Part shown: piece by piece, positions 1 to 11,662 of the stretch
Position numbering within the stretch: position 1 is the stretch's first letter
How the letters are laid out: every line of letters starts with the position of its first letter
Origin: Isoetes taiwanensis
Lineage: Eukaryota > Streptophyta > Lycopodiopsida > Isoetales > Isoetaceae
Length of the DNA: 64,000 nt
Reading direction: 5' to 3'
NCBI GenBank assembly: GCA_021234155.1
Contig: JAJEKV010000084.1
Span: forward strand, 1,754,545 to 1,818,544
Position numbers and translations under genes: made by a program
The notes under the pieces: generated by a model
Database searches by the model: none
What the model was told of the DNA's origin: nothing
What the model saw: the letters and a program-made list of their open reading frames with translations, nothing else

Positions 1-2640
1 AATGAAAATCCTCCAAATAAGCTTTGATATCATCACCTTGCTTTGGAGGTGAAAATCAACATACAAGACCACGAATTTGCTTAGGTCTAATGCATTTAAA
101 GCCCAAGCTACCTTGACCCACAGCCCTAACTCATTTCCACCCCAAATAAAATTTGACGATCGCTGCAATCTCCTCCATCTTACACCTTGAATGGCCGGTA
201 GGCGCCATGTAGACATGAGTATTACTAAGAACACATTTAGCCACGGTGATTCTCTGGGGCATGGACAATTTAATTTGTATTCCACCAAAACAAGTGCTTT
301 TGCAACCCACTAATGATTTCATCCCAAGCATCACGAGCGAGGCATTGAATTCCAAATTTGGGATACCAAGCAAGATTGCCATCACGAGGAAGAATCTTCC
401 ATGGATAATACAAAACTCGAGGGAGGATAGGGTACATCCAGCGTCCACAAAGCTATACATTTTTTTCCACCCTACAAGAACTCGATGCTAAGGAGAATGT
501 GTCTAACAATAGCTTAGCATTACGAAGGTTCATTACCGACGAATTAGGAACAAAAAGTGTCATGCGGCATATTGGTTACATACCTCTTGAGAACCATCGT
601 CCATTGGGAGGCCTTGAATAGCACGCCATCTTGGTAGCCCGCGAGGAGAAAATTTTGGGATAATACTTACGCCACAATTGTGAGAAAAGCAAAGGGTGCT
701 AAGGGACAACCTTAGAATTCCTCTACCCACTACAAAAATATCGGATGGCTGCATACAGAAAGGACGATGCGTCTGGTGATGTATGGAGCTTCATGACATT
801 CCTTGTGAATGACTCCCCAAACCAAGTGCAAGAAGACACTTCTCCAAAAGAAACCCCTAATCAACCTCTCATTAAGCTTTAGCAAAATCAAGCTTAGATA
901 CCTTTGCTCTATGACCACATCTTAGGGCCCAATATATTCCCTTCATCTGTGATCCGTTGTTGAGAATACAGCAGCAGGGAGAAAAGCAGTGTGTTGATGA
1001 GATAAGCGTCAGTCAAGATGTCTCGGACTCTTACGCCAATGTCTTAGCAAAGATCTTGTACACGAGGAGGAAAGCAATATAATAGGTAAAAGCCCGGTCC
1101 CGGAGAAATAGTCTTGGGTTCCTTACTCTTGGAGAATAAGAGAGATACAACACAATATTCAAAATCTTATCAAGGCTTCTAAATCCTCTGAAACTCACAA
1201 AGGCATCATATATGTCATCCTCCAACCCGGTCAGCACTTGAAGGAATTCAATAGGAAAACCATCGAGACCCGGGGCATTGTCCCTTTTTCAAAGAGAGCC
1301 ACAACCCTCCTTCACGATATTGGACTCAAAGAAGCAACCTACGCTCGCCGAGAAACAATCACGGCACCTTGAATCAACCACGGCCAATTGCATGTCCTTT
1401 TGAAAGGGCAATGTGTGTCGTCACAAGAATGAAGAAAAGTGATGATGAAGATCGCTTCACGATTCAGGATCCGGAGATAAGGCGCCATCACGGCAACACC
1501 AAAGAATGTATAGAAGTGGCGAGTTTCCTTCTTCTTCGCGGCCATAGAAAAGAGCGGGTACATCTATCTCAGATCCTTGAACCAACTGCAACCACGCCTT
1601 CCACCTTAGCCTCGGTAGCACTACGGTTCCATAGCCTTGATCGAGATAATAACTCCTTTTCTCACGTCCACTAGTATGGCCATGTGTGAGTGCTTCTAAT
1701 TCTTGGTACAATGCGGTCAATAGTCCTCTAGCTTCAAGCAGCTCACGACTCTCCATATTCTTTTGCAAATGGCTTCACTACTTGGAGACAGCGGCTGCGA
1801 CAACCCAGACATGCCCTACAAGGGTGAAGGCGAGAGACCAAGCGGGCCTGACCAAGTTTGAACTCATCATCCTCCAAGTACTTGCAATTAAGCTTAAAAT
1901 AGGTCACGGTAGGTCGATGACAACTAATACATCATTAGTTAGGAGTTGTGGATTATGATCGGATACGGAGCTATCGGAAGATTTGGCGGCGAAATCCGCT
2001 AAGTAGAAGCGGTTTGCACAAGTATTAAAGTATCCTCTATCATGTGCAGCATAAGCTGCGCGGCTCTGTCCAACCATTACACCCGCGTAAAGGGTGATCA
2101 CCATCGAAATCTCTATAAAGTGACCATCATGTAAAGGCATAGCCATTGTTCTCTGGCATTTCGAATCATAGCGCGACCACTTCTATCTCTTTCCAACTTG
2201 ACCATATTAAAAGTAAGCCAGCGAGCAACCATGCAACGTGCCCAAGCTGAAGAACTTTACTCCCTCGAGTTGCCCACAAAGCACCGGCGAAGTGCATTAT
2301 GAGCATATACATTTATCAAACCCCATTCTTGGCCCTTATCTTTCCATTTGATTATTATCCGCGGCAGAACCTATGCATTTTGAGTAAAGTGGCATCCTGA
2401 GAAGACATCCATCGCGGTAAGCACACCCGGCCTTAGATGCATCGTGGAACACCAAGACATTATAGTCCGTCCAAATACACAGCTACTTTATGTACATCAC
2501 ACCGTGGCATTTATGTCGCCAGAAGGCAACAAAGATTAGGTGGAAAACTTAGATGTTCCTTACGATCATAAACATTAGCATTACCTAGATCAAGATATTT
2601 AAAACTAACTCTTTAGATGTTGAAGCTACCCAATCAAACT
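1..2640 (-). mobile_element. L1-type LINE, decayed ORF2 (endonuclease + RT), cut by window edge
   Basis: This is a non-LTR retrotransposon ORF2 remnant read right to left. Bases 1-700 align closely, base by base, with 51,673-52,303 (the LINE at the other end of the window), which sets family and strand. From 5' to 3' of the element I see endonuclease traces near 2,330-2,170 (INVYAH, then FNMV..ERDRSG), the terminal endonuclease motif SDHNP near 1,960, the linker ending in an R.RWKAWLQ-like stretch near 1,600, RT block 'PGLDGFPIEF' near 1,260, 'YKIFAKTLA' near 1,040, the 'GRGI(L)R' plus CPLAP-like block near 690, and the catalytic YADD region near 575, where one inserted base turns it into YAA-stop. 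Many frameshifts and stops make it clearly dead. The 3' end lies outside the window. Its 5' limit, about 2,640, is approximate. Confidence 0.85.
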
Positions 2641-2943
2641 TTTGGGTTGCCCCTAATGGTCTTGTCACATAGTTCCATCAACAGCGAAAAATCCCTGTTG
2701 ACATTAATGTTTCTTTTTTGTGACAATTACTTGTTCCTGTCAACGTTAATCAATATTAACATAGTTCCACGTGGATGAAAAATGTGGGCTTGAAAACGTT
2801 CATATTTTGGATGGAAGATAGAGATGCCAAGTGATAACAAAATTTCTATTCTCCACTGGGTTTTGAGTCCCTCATGTACTTTTTGTATTCTTTTGCGTAA
2901 TAAAGGTCCATGTTCATCAAAAAAAGAAAAAAAGAAAAAAAAA
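2641..2943 (+). mobile_element. 3' end of an unidentified retroposon with A-rich tail
   Basis: A plus-strand AATAAAG signal near 2,900 is followed within about 20 bases by an interrupted A-rich tract at 2,919-2,943 (A7G A7G A9). This is the layout of a polyadenylated retroposon end, similar to the LINE tail at 7,190-7,213. No coding domain is visible in the few hundred bases before it, so the family (LINE fragment, SINE or processed transcript) cannot be named. The left limit is only a bound. Confidence 0.4.
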
Positions 2944-3187
2944 TGTAACCTAAACAAAAGCTGTGTAGTGTTATGTTCAAGTATATAATCACACAATCTT
3001 TCTGTGGGTTTGCAATATGCTGCATTTTATGATCCCATGTACGACAAGGAAATTGGGTCATGGAATTGGTGCATGCAAATTTCTCCAAGTTGCCATGATC
3101 ACAAGGCCCTCTCGTTTTGCTGCTCGACTCCACTCCCTCATACATCAATAAGTAATTACTGGCGGAGGTTTGAATGACCAGTTTCCA
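2944..3187. other. Short unassigned spacer
   Basis: No supported gene or repeat is visible between the A-rich tail and the start of LINE similarity near 3,188. The overlapping open frames on the minus strand have no recognisable motif. Confidence 0.3.
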
Positions 3188-3594
3188 GTGCGAGTAAGGT
3201 TATGATCTCAAAAATTCATTTGGCGGCTTCTTATAGGTAAGGATGATTCTCACGTTCACGGCTTATTGCCTGAGGCTCTTACCTCACTTGTATCCCTTTT
3301 GGTAAAGATCTGCACTCAAACTTTGTTCTTCCATGGAGTTTATTTTTATGAGTTGCGGCCTTATCCGCGAAATGCTTCTCCATTCTTAAAAGGGATTGTT
3401 GATTCACGGCACCACCGATCAAAACTTTATTTCACATCGATCCAATTTGCTTGGTAATGGAGTTAGTACGCCCAGGTAGTGGATCACCGGTAGATAATCA
3501 ACCACTTTGCTTCTGAGCACCCATTGACTCAAAGAGCGTTGGAAGAATCTTTGGAATCTTAACTATTCGCGGCATGAGGTATGACTTGTTAGTT
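3188..3594 (+). mobile_element. LINE copy B, left part (post-RT region)
   Basis: The plus strand encodes, with frameshifts, the post-RT part of the same LINE family as 48.5-52.3 kb. Recognisable blocks are 'ISKFIWR' (near 3,213), the PYPRNASPFLKG peptide (near 3,360), a WI..VDNQPLC segment and 'GILTI..MRYD' just before 3,590. The similarity begins abruptly near 3,188, so this copy was 5'-truncated on insertion. It stops at 3,594, where an LTR element begins, and resumes after 6,334. The two parts are one LINE split by a later insertion. Confidence 0.85.
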
Positions 3595-3953
3595 TGAGTT
3601 CTTGGCATGCACCACAACGTGACGATCCATGACTGCCGGATGCTACAAGGCTGCCATGCTCATGATCACAAAACAGAACAGAGAAAGAAAAATGTACAAA
3701 AGAATAGAAGGAAGCATTGAGCTAATGAGGCTCTCAAATTTGAGATAAAACACAGTTACATGCGAAGAGCTCAGGTCTAATATAGTGTGAGCCCCTTAAA
3801 TCGGCCCAGTACATCTAACTAAATCTAAGCCCTACAGCCCATGCTAACTTTGAACATGCCAAGTGTCGGTCTGCTGCCCTGCTTGACACCTAACATGTGC
3901 ATGCACCTATTTATGTGCATGCACAATGTTAACTTCCACTAAGGTGGTTAACA
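3595..3953 (-). repeat. LTR (3' LTR on minus strand)
   Basis: This copy is directly repeated at 5,975-6,333. Shared landmarks are the GGCATGCACC start, the block around 'CTCAAATTTGAGATAAAACA', an AACATGCCAAGTGTCGG block, and paired GTGCATGCAC motifs before the TTAACA end. The two copies differ by several small indels, so the insertion is not recent. Confidence 0.75.
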
Positions 3954-4324
3954 CTTTGCCTCCCCTAAAAGTTGATGCAGCACAAAACATGTCTGACTTT
4001 TATAAAACAAGTCAGAACAAGTACAATAGATTGCCAAAAATTTTAGAAATGAAAATGAAATGCGGTAATGGTTTTGTTGTGTCGCTTGAGAAAGATGCGT
4101 CATGAAGGCATTGATGACTAAGATCGAGAAGGAATGTGATGCAAAACATGGATCATAAGGCGTTAAGGGCAAAAAAACATAAGGACCATCCTTATATCAT
4201 GGGTAAGTCATTGGAACAAATATTGCCAAAGTGCAGAAAAAGCTAAAACAATGGTTATAGGGGGCCTTCAAAGCGTAAGCATGCGTCCCCGTGTCGACCA
4301 TAGGAAGCGTGGCTATGCGTCACA

Positions 4325-4480
4325 ATATTTGTGCGAGGCGTGGGCGTTGAGCAAAAAGCGTGGGTGGGCGTGGACTTATGGCGTGGGGCGTGGCGTGGGC
4401 GGTTATTAGCCAACAAAATATTGTGGCGTGACAGGTGGTACAAGCAAGCGTGGGCGTGGTCCATGCGTGACCGGTATCAG
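4325..4480. repeat. GCGTGG-rich low-complexity stretch
   Basis: Irregular reiterations of GCGTGG and GGGCGTGG occur inside the LTR element interior. They have no fixed period and give open frames in several phases, so I do not treat them as coding. Confidence 0.5.
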
Positions 4481-5974
4481 CGGAAATTGCGTCAATATAG
4501 GCTGCGTGCCCTAAAAATGCCCTAAAATGTTTGAGAGAAGGCCCGTAATGCGGCGATGATGGCGGTTCTCCCCTTCCTTCTATTTTTACGGCCTTGATGT
4601 GGTGGCGGTAGGCGGCAAAAGAGGCCTAGAATCGGATCTAGATGTGTGAGCTGCGGCACTTGCCGGTCGTGCTAAATATGATGCCTTTCTTGATGTCTTA
4701 CGATGCGTCCGTCTGCCAATGAAGAAGCTTGGTGTGGGATGAAAATTAACCGCGGAGTTCGGTGTGGAAGAAATGTGCTTTTCGGGGGCCATCCATGCTC
4801 TTCTATGAAATCTTGAAAAGAGAAAGAACGAGAACTGCAATGCGTCTGGACCCGGTTACAATGCGGGTACCCGGCGGAAGAATCTGAGATGAAGCTGCTT
4901 CGACAAAGAATACTCCTCTACGTAAGGCGAATAGAGGTACGGTCATGTATTACTCTAAAGATCGCGACAAAAAGTGATCCTGCTTGCATGAAATGTTGAA
5001 AAATCGTTGCTTCTCTCTTTCTTTGTCTTGAGGCGAGGCCCGAATCTTGTATGAGGAGGCGACTATCGGCTTAATGAAAAAACTACCAGCGGTGATACGT
5101 AGTAAGCTATAAGCTCATGAAAAATAGAAGCCTTGGAGAACGTGATGAAGTATTTGCTGGTTTTGCAGATGGTGCAAATCAAAAGAACCTGAAGGAATCC
5201 GATGTAAGAGCTTGGAAGACAGGATTTAATGGCCGGTGGTATGTGCTTGAAGCGGATGGATGGGGAGCTGTAGCCAAAGTCTTTGGCCCTATGAAAAAAT
5301 CCAATAAAATTGCATCTTGTCTGATGTTGAAGATAAGCGAGGTGCACTACTTGAGAGAAAGATTTCAGCGATAGAAATATAGAGGACTTACTGTCATATA
5401 AGTGTTTGTGCAAAGAAAGACCTTGGGAATTCTTGCTTGAACTGTGAGGGCGAAAATTTGGGGGCTAGCCGCGGTGTAGCCCTCTTGAAATAAGTGGAAC
5501 AAAACTTCATCTGAGAAAGCAATCACGCCTTTGAAACAAAAAGATTTTTGGTGTCGCGAAGCCGTTTTCACGAGATAAAATAAAGATAAAGAAATCACGG
5601 ATATTTTGGACAATTTTCAGCAAATAGAGATAAAAAATATCAAACCCATTTTAAAGAATTTGGCGAGAGAGAGGAGTCATCACCACTCGAGAGAAATCCT
5701 CTTTATCATGCTCTTCGCGCACCATGAAAACGAGTTTGAAAGCTGATTACATAACTAGACTAATTGTTAAAGGAATTGATTAATGAAAGGGCCTCCGTAC
5801 AGGACCATTTGACAAGCTGGTTGGGCCAATAAAAAGGATTGAAGGGTGAGAATAGTGTCACAAAGTATTCAAATTGATGAGGATAAAGAAGCTGACAAAG
5901 ACAAACAAAACGACAAGAGGCCGAGAAAGAAGTGATCGAAGCGAACCGGCATAAACGGCGCCCGGTGTGGATTT

Positions 5975-6333
5975 TGAGTTCTTGGCATGCACCTGCGGCG
6001 ATCATATTTAGGGATGCTACAAAAGTACGCCATGCTCATGATCACAAAACAAGAACAAGAAAAGAAAAAAATGTACAAAAGAATGAAGGAAGCGTGAAAT
6101 TTAATGAGGCTCTCAAATTTGAGATAAAACACGGTTACATCGAAGAGCTCCGGTCTAATATAGTGTAGACCCATAAAATGCGAATGATACATCTAACTAA
6201 ATCTTCAAAGCCCTACACTTATGCTAACTTTGAACATGCCAAGTGTCGGTCACATACCACTTAGGCACACAACATGTGCATGCACCTAGCATGTGCATGC
6301 ACAATGTTAACTTTCACTAAGGTGTAGTTAACA
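5975..6333 (-). repeat. LTR (5' LTR on minus strand)
   Basis: This is the partner of 3,595-3,953. On the minus strand the sequence after its end includes a GGCGCCGTT-type primer-site-like motif within about 20 bases of the LTR boundary. That position is expected for a 5' LTR, though spacing and match are imperfect. Confidence 0.7.
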
Positions 6334-7213
6334 TTTCGAGGCCAGTTCTTGCGACATGGGAGGCTTTTCAGTTAAAGTTTCTATTGAAGTGATGGGATGA
6401 GGGATTCTTTGGCAAAAAGTTGTTGATTTTCTCACGGCCTACTCTGCCACACCAAGAAGATATTTTGAGTATAGGTTTGTCATGAAAAGAAATTAAGGAG
6501 TGTGGTGAACTCTATGTATCGGTTGTTGCTTGATCTTTGATATTCTTCCCTCCGTCTAATAAGTGGTCTGCTTCAGCTTCCTCCTGCAATGGCCCGAGAA
6601 GGTGTAGTCTTGGGCATGGGACAAGCTACTTCATCCTAAAGTGGCCAGTTCTTTGGTGGCGTTCTTCATAGGTGTCACCGGGTTAATGTCTTGTCCATAA
6701 GTTTAACCCTAGAATATCAAATCGGTGTCCGTTATGCAGCCGGTTGAGACCATTGAGCATTGCTTTTTCATATGTGAACACTTTAGGCGAGGTATGGGGT
6801 AGTTGTTTCCCTTTTGGGGTTTCACTAACAAGTCAACAAGCTGCTTTTGGCAATTGCAGTACACGGGCGAGTTACAAAGCGGGCTTTTCATCTAGCAGCG
6901 GGATGGTTGCTGGGCCCCTATACGGAAAAGGCAGATTGAAGTGGTCTTCGAGTGCGGATGTGGCCGGAATAATCATGTTCTCCAAGAGCTCAAAGGTTAC
7001 ATTGTAAGTCATTATCATTGTTCTTCACTTGCTCCTCATAAAGGCTGATTGATTACGAAATTATTTGGATGTGCACTCTTATGTAAGCGGAGTTGCTTCC
7101 TTTCGGTGGGTCTGCTTATCCGCTGAGATTTTATTTTGTCTGCATTTATACTTGTGTTGATCTTTGATTGAATAAAGTCGGCGATCCTTCAACAAAAAAA
7201 AAAAAAAAAAAAA
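6334..7213 (+). mobile_element. LINE copy B, right part with 3' end and poly-A
   Basis: The LINE reading frame resumes with an ATWEAF..KFLL segment that continues the block interrupted at 3,594. Next come the 'WAWDKLLHPKVA' region near 6,610 and the zf-RVT-type block (ETIEHCFFICEHF, near 6,750). The 3' UTR ends with a GAATAAAG signal, then GATCCTTCAAC and a poly-A tract at about 7,191-7,213. The same terminal sequence is seen on the minus strand at 48,503 and 49,002, so this is the true 3' terminus of the family. Stops and frameshifts make it inactive. Confidence 0.85.
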
Positions 7214-7718
7214 ATGTTAGTTAGGGCAAGGCATGCATGCAAAGCCTAAATTTTAACCTGGCCTTTTAATTACTTGGATTGTCTTTGATCACAAGAGAGA
7301 GTTGTTTTGATATATTCATATATGTTGGGTAATCTAGCGGATCTAGTTGCATGGTTGTTTTTCAGCAGTTTTTTGCAGAGGATTTTTTATGGAATTTTTC
7401 CAATTGACCATTTATAATGTAACATTTCTCTTCTCTCTATCTATTTCTTTTCTTTTCTGCTTTCTCTCTCTCTTTTTGTACATAGGCTTCGTTAAAAAGA
7501 AAAACTATTGCTGGAAAAGCAAACACTACTCCAAAATCAAATATTAGCTTCCTGCCAAATCATGAGATAGCATTGGGATTAGTGAGTTATTCTATGCAGC
7601 AAAAAAGAGGAGGAGAAGAATATGTGGTATGTTTCTAAATTTATTATGCAAGTTTGGTGGAGCCAACCGGAACACGATTGAAACAAAAGCAAGTTCATTT
7701 CAAGCTTTTGCCCTCCAT
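7214..7718. other. Unassigned AT-rich spacer
   Basis: No supported feature is visible. Short pyrimidine-rich open frames (near 7,347-7,547) show no motif. The sequence ends where similarity to the Penelope-like element at 33,890 begins. Confidence 0.3.
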
Positions 7719-8299
7719 TAACAAAGCATTATCCTTTAAGCAAGCTACTTCAAATACATCTAATTTAATATTGTTATTTAAGTGCTTGACCATTGAATTT
7801 AAAGCCCTTTGCACATTATTATGTATTATAAACTCTTACATTTCTATCTGTCAAGGAACCCTCCCCCCTCCTGGCATTTTACCCTCTTTTGTCCTTTCCT
7901 TTCTTTACCCCCAAACACAACGTTCTGCTAGTTTTTTTTCTTTCTTATAATCGATTTCCTTTTATTAAGGGTCTTCTCTTAAAATAATCGACTTGGTGTC
8001 CTTCTCCTTATATAATTGGTAGTTTCCTTTTCTTTTTCCTTTATTTGATCCTTGCCTTTCCATACATATTTGCTCATGATTCCTTCCTATACTCCAGATG
8101 CCCATCTTTTAATAGGCAGCATAGGTATTTAAGATAAAAAGTCTCCCTTAACATTAATATCCTTAGCTCTTATCACTATCACTACATATAAAATCTATTA
8201 TATCCGATATGGATGCCCACGTGGCAGCAAGCCATGTCTTCTAAAGTCATGCATGTTTTTCCCAGATATTTTTCAGTGAAAGAGAAAAATGAAAAATAG
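7719..8299 (+). mobile_element. 5'-truncated copy of the Penelope-like element (3' coding end + 3' UTR)
   Basis: This segment is nearly identical to 33,890-34,491. It encodes the same C-terminal peptide (NKALSFKQATSNTSN...) and then the same 3' UTR. Both copies stop at the same base after ...GAAAAATAG and have different sequence beyond it, so the position is the element's 3' terminus. The 5' break at 7,719 falls within the coding sequence. That is what incomplete target-primed reverse transcription leaves. The copy carries no RT core and is dead. Small indels in the pyrimidine-rich part separate the two copies. Confidence 0.8.
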
Positions 8300-8879
8300 C
8301 AAAATACTGTATTTCCCATATTTGGACATACCAGACATGTTTACCATTAAAATATCATATTCGCCAGCCGATGTAGACCTATACCCTACAGTGTGGCATC
8401 CCTCTGGCAAGAATACGGCTCCATCTGGATTATCAGGCAAAGTTTTTCTTATGGAATTTTGTTTTCCCTGTGCTATATTTATGCTACTTCATGGCACTGC
8501 ATTCTTCCTTTCTGTCCTTGGAATTCTGGCTGATGTCTGCTCTTTGAGTCCCCGCTGGTTAATGGGGAGAAAGAAAGGTGGTTTTAATAGAGCCACACTA
8601 GCTAAGATGGCGAGGAAGAAAAACAAAGCGAGAAAAAAGGGAGGAGTATCTTGATTTCCATAAGACACGCAAGGGTTTGAATCTTGGGTCTAAAAGAATC
8701 CCATCGATTGGCTGACCAAAGGCAGCTCCACTCAGGCCTTTCTGAGGACATGCTTACAGCCACCGTCGAACTCTTGTGTTCCTAGTCTAGTGGCTCCTAA
8801 GAATCACTCTATTAACTTCTGAGATTGCCAAAGATCAAATTCCGGTGCGAGATGCACTTTGTGAAGCCCTGCTCCCGCG
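8300..8879. other. Unassigned sequence between Penelope-like end and copia fragment
   Basis: An open frame (8,289-8,654) ends in a very basic tail (KKGG, KKNKARKKGG) but starts inside the Penelope-like end and has no family motif. The following bases precede the copia fragment and could be decayed gag-pol of that element. I cannot demonstrate this. Confidence 0.3.
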
Positions 8880-9215
8880 TAGATCCACGGAAGTGGCGAC
8901 CTTCACATCCAGATGCATGAAATCCATAATGTCTTCTATGTACCTGGAATAAGCCAAGTCCTTCTATTGATTAGTCGGATAGGCGTCACGAGGTTTTGGT
9001 ATCACATCGATAGTAAATGCTTCATCATTGATGAAAACACCAGTAGTGAGAGTGCTACTCGGATGGATGGGTTGCATCAGCTTGATGCAAGAATCCAACA
9101 GCCCCAACAAGCTTTGGTTGTGCAAACCAATATGATAGATCTGCAACTTTGGCATAATCGCCTGGGTCATCCCAATGTATTCCTAACACCATCACGAATA
9201 AGGTTTTTAGTTTAA
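8880..9215 (+). pseudogene. Ty1/copia gag-pol fragment (GAG pre-integrase domain)
   Basis: The plus strand encodes a short piece of copia polyprotein. A 'GSGDLHIQMHEIHNVFYVPG' segment is typical of the stretch between protease and integrase. It is followed about 60 residues later by LQLWHNRLGHPN, the hallmark of the GAG pre-integrase (H-H zinc-binding) domain. Protease, integrase core, RT and RNase H are absent and no flanking LTRs are visible. It is a remnant of a larger element that would normally span about 5 kb. I found no start codon or regulatory signal. Confidence 0.8.
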
Positions 9216-11515
9216 AAATTCATTTCATTCTCATGCTCATGCTTATGCCTGACTCATTTTCTCTTCTCATTTTTTAGCTTCTTCATTGCTAAACTTCATA
9301 GGACCTATTTTTTAATCTAATCTCCTGATCTATTAGATAACATGCTGGCCATTTTTGTTCCATAGGGTTCTATGCTAATCATTGTTATAGAAATCCCCTT
9401 TAAGAATGTAGTTCTATAACCTAAACAGGATTTTCGGAATTGGGTAAATGTTTTTCTTAATTTATGCTCTAGAAATTCTAGTTTGTCATCCTTTCTGAAC
9501 TTATATCTAAGTGTTTTGTTCCTGATCATGGTGAGAAATTTGCTGGTCTATGCATTTTATTGAACTCTACATTATAATTTATGCCAAAATGTTCTGATCC
9601 AGATTATTTAAGCCACCAGCCATACAGAGATAAGTTCTGAGTTATGAATTTTATACTTGTAGTTTGCCAGCATTCCTTTTAGTATCCTTGCATTTTTATG
9701 ATATTAGATCCATATCCTTAGATCTTATGATCTTAGATCCATATCTTAAATCTAGGAAGTTTTCACCAAGCTAGCTGGGATCTAATTATGAGATCCTTTA
9801 ACCATTTAATTATAGCAAAAAGTACTGCTGATATATCTTAAATTCTAGTTGGTCTTGTGAATTGAGAGCTATTATGAACTGACCTAGTCTATTTTAAATT
9901 GGAAAGGTTTCTGCCGTGTAGACATAATGAAAGAATTAATGCTAGGCTGTGATCCACTGCCACATATGCCCAACTTGGAAAGGGTGTCTATTAACGACAC
10001 TATTGCTCATAATTACATTACAGGGAAGAGGTTAAACGGGTACATTATCCACTTCCCGGAAAATGCTTATCACCGGTGGAAAACTTGAGCTCAAACCATT
10101 ATTTAAATCATCTATGCTAGGGCCTTTGATAGGGTGCTTGTGTTATTGTGTTTTTGCAATCATGACTTTATGTGGTCAGATGTAAACAGAATTGATATTT
10201 GGTCATTTCATCCTTATCTTTTTAAATCTGCTGATTAATTTTATGGTTTAGATGGTGAAGGGCGTTAAGCCGGATAGATTTATAGCTTACCTGTGATAGC
10301 TTAGGCAATTACCCTGTTCAAGGCTAACTTGCTTATGGTTCTATTGCAGGTAACCAAATCTATCCCTCCACGTGATATTTTAAGGTTCAAATGTTTACAA
10401 GGAACTTCTGCTCAAAAAGATCTTCTGGACATGTCATTTACATCAATCACTTATTTCTACATAAACTTTGCACTTTAATGTTCTCTGAATGCTGGTGATA
10501 CTTCTACTTTCTTACTTTAAAAGGGTTTTCAGTTTAATTGTGAAGGCTATTATTACCACATATGATCCCATTTTGTGGATTAATAGTACTGGTTATATAT
10601 TCAAATTTTGCTGAAACATTGTTCTGTTAATGTTTATTTGCTGCATTCCTTCTAATACTATATCAGGATTGTTATCAAAACATTTATATAGCTTGGCCAT
10701 TTCATTAGATTGTCCATTTCGTTCTTGTTAACTTTTGTTGTGCTTCCTTCATGGTATTATGTTTAAAATCCGATTTTATCCCTTCAAGTTCCTTTTTATT
10801 TCAATAAGTCCTTAATGAGAGGTCAAATAGTGTCCAATTTTCTTATCTTCCTAGTTCTGTTCTAAAGCTAAGCTTAACTTGGGGATGTTTGACCTGTGAA
10901 CTGCTTATATGGCTTGTCCATTTTGTTCTTGTTAACTTTTGGTGTGTCTACATCATGGTATTTTGTTTAAGAGCTGTCTTTATCCCATCAAGTTCGTTGT
11001 TCTTCCAGTAACTCCTTAATAATAGGTCAAATATTGTCTAAATTCTCTTGACTTCTTAGTTCTACAGTTCTGGTCTAAAGCTACAATTAACTTGGGGTTG
11101 TTTGACTTCTGTCTTAGTTCTTTTCTTATTGGGCCCTAGTAAATATGTCTTGTCATCAGTTCTCTCCAATTTCTATCAGTATAATGTCCTTTGGTATTCT
11201 TCTATGGTTTTTCTGATATCTGGAGTGAGAAATTTCTCTCATAACCTGTTTGTAGTTCTTATAAATTAATTCTTTAGACATAAAATTTCTTTGATCTCAA
11301 ACCAAGGCCTAAATTAGGCTGGCACCTACTCTAGTTTGGGATTGCACTTGAACGTCTAATAGTTTCATATGAATCTAGTAGGCTTAGGTCTGTTTGCATA
11401 AACAGACTAAATGGTTTTTTAATGTTACCTCAATTTTTGGGTTTAACCCGGGACCTTGGTTTGGGGTTTAGGTGTCTTATAATGGCTAACTAATTATTTC
11501 TTTGATATTGTACAG
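9216..11515. other. AT-rich intron-like sequence
   Basis: About 2.3 kb of T-rich sequence shows no supported coding frame. Composition and the well-formed 3' splice site at its right end (TTGATATTGTACAG before 11,516) fit a large plant intron, but the exon on the left side is not identified. It includes an internal tandem duplication (see 10,680-11,110). Confidence 0.4.
10680..11110. repeat. Degenerate tandem duplication, about 215 bp x 2
   Basis: Two consecutive blocks share the order CTTGTTAACTTTTG, CATGGTATT, 'ATCCC.TCAAGTTC', CCTTAAT.A.AGGTCAAATA, TCTAAAGCTA, and AACTTGGGG..GTTTGAC. Similarity is partial, so the duplication is old. Confidence 0.65.
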
Positions 11516-11662
11516 AAGAATGAACAGAAATCTTCCATTGATGGAGTGGATATCAATTCCATTTGGATCAAAGAACTTGCTGCTCTAAACTATGACAAAT
11601 GTGGCATTTCCAGTCCCAATTTTGCTGTTCAGACCCTTATTGCATGCATAAAAAATAAGGAG
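11516..11662 (+). CDS. Probable internal exon of an unidentified gene
   Basis: A 147-bp interval (49 codons, phase 0) is open and bounded by a good acceptor (...GTACAG) and a GT donor (GAG|GTACAT). It encodes a moderately polar peptide beginning KNEQKSSIDG, with IWIKELAALNYDKCG in the middle and ending ACIKNKE. The surrounding sequence is AT-rich and full of stops in all frames, so the coding-like composition stands out. I do not recognise the family. Neighbouring exons could not be placed with confidence. The nearest candidate downstream is the short frame at 11,921-12,070. It may be a remnant captured by a transposon rather than part of a live gene. Confidence 0.4.

Larger units (their letters stand above)
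3595..6333 (-). mobile_element. Non-autonomous LTR retrotransposon (TRIM/LARD-like) inserted in LINE B
   Basis: Two direct repeats of about 359 bp (3,595-3,953 and 5,975-6,333) enclose about 2.0 kb. Read on the minus strand each repeat begins TGTTAAC and ends AACTCA, so it has TG...CA ends. On that strand a purine-rich stretch (AGGGGAGGCAAAG) lies directly before the 3' LTR, and the sequence after the 5' LTR contains GGCGCCGTTTATGCCGG, which resembles a Ty3-type primer-binding site. This supports minus orientation. The interior holds only short open frames without gag, protease, RT, RNase H or integrase motifs, so mobility would depend on proteins supplied elsewhere. The flanks belong to one interrupted LINE reading frame. 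A short duplication at the junctions (TTAGTT versus CCAGTT) is approximate. Confidence 0.7.

Noticed and set aside
4255..4840. Coding potential in the 2.7-kb LTR element interior
   Set aside because: The frames are short, arise from GCGTGG-rich sequence or lack motifs, and no gag-pol signal is present.
8289..8654. 121-codon frame with basic tail as an independent gene
   Set aside because: Its start lies in the last bases of the Penelope-like 3' end, it has no recognised domain, and the flanks are transposon fragments.
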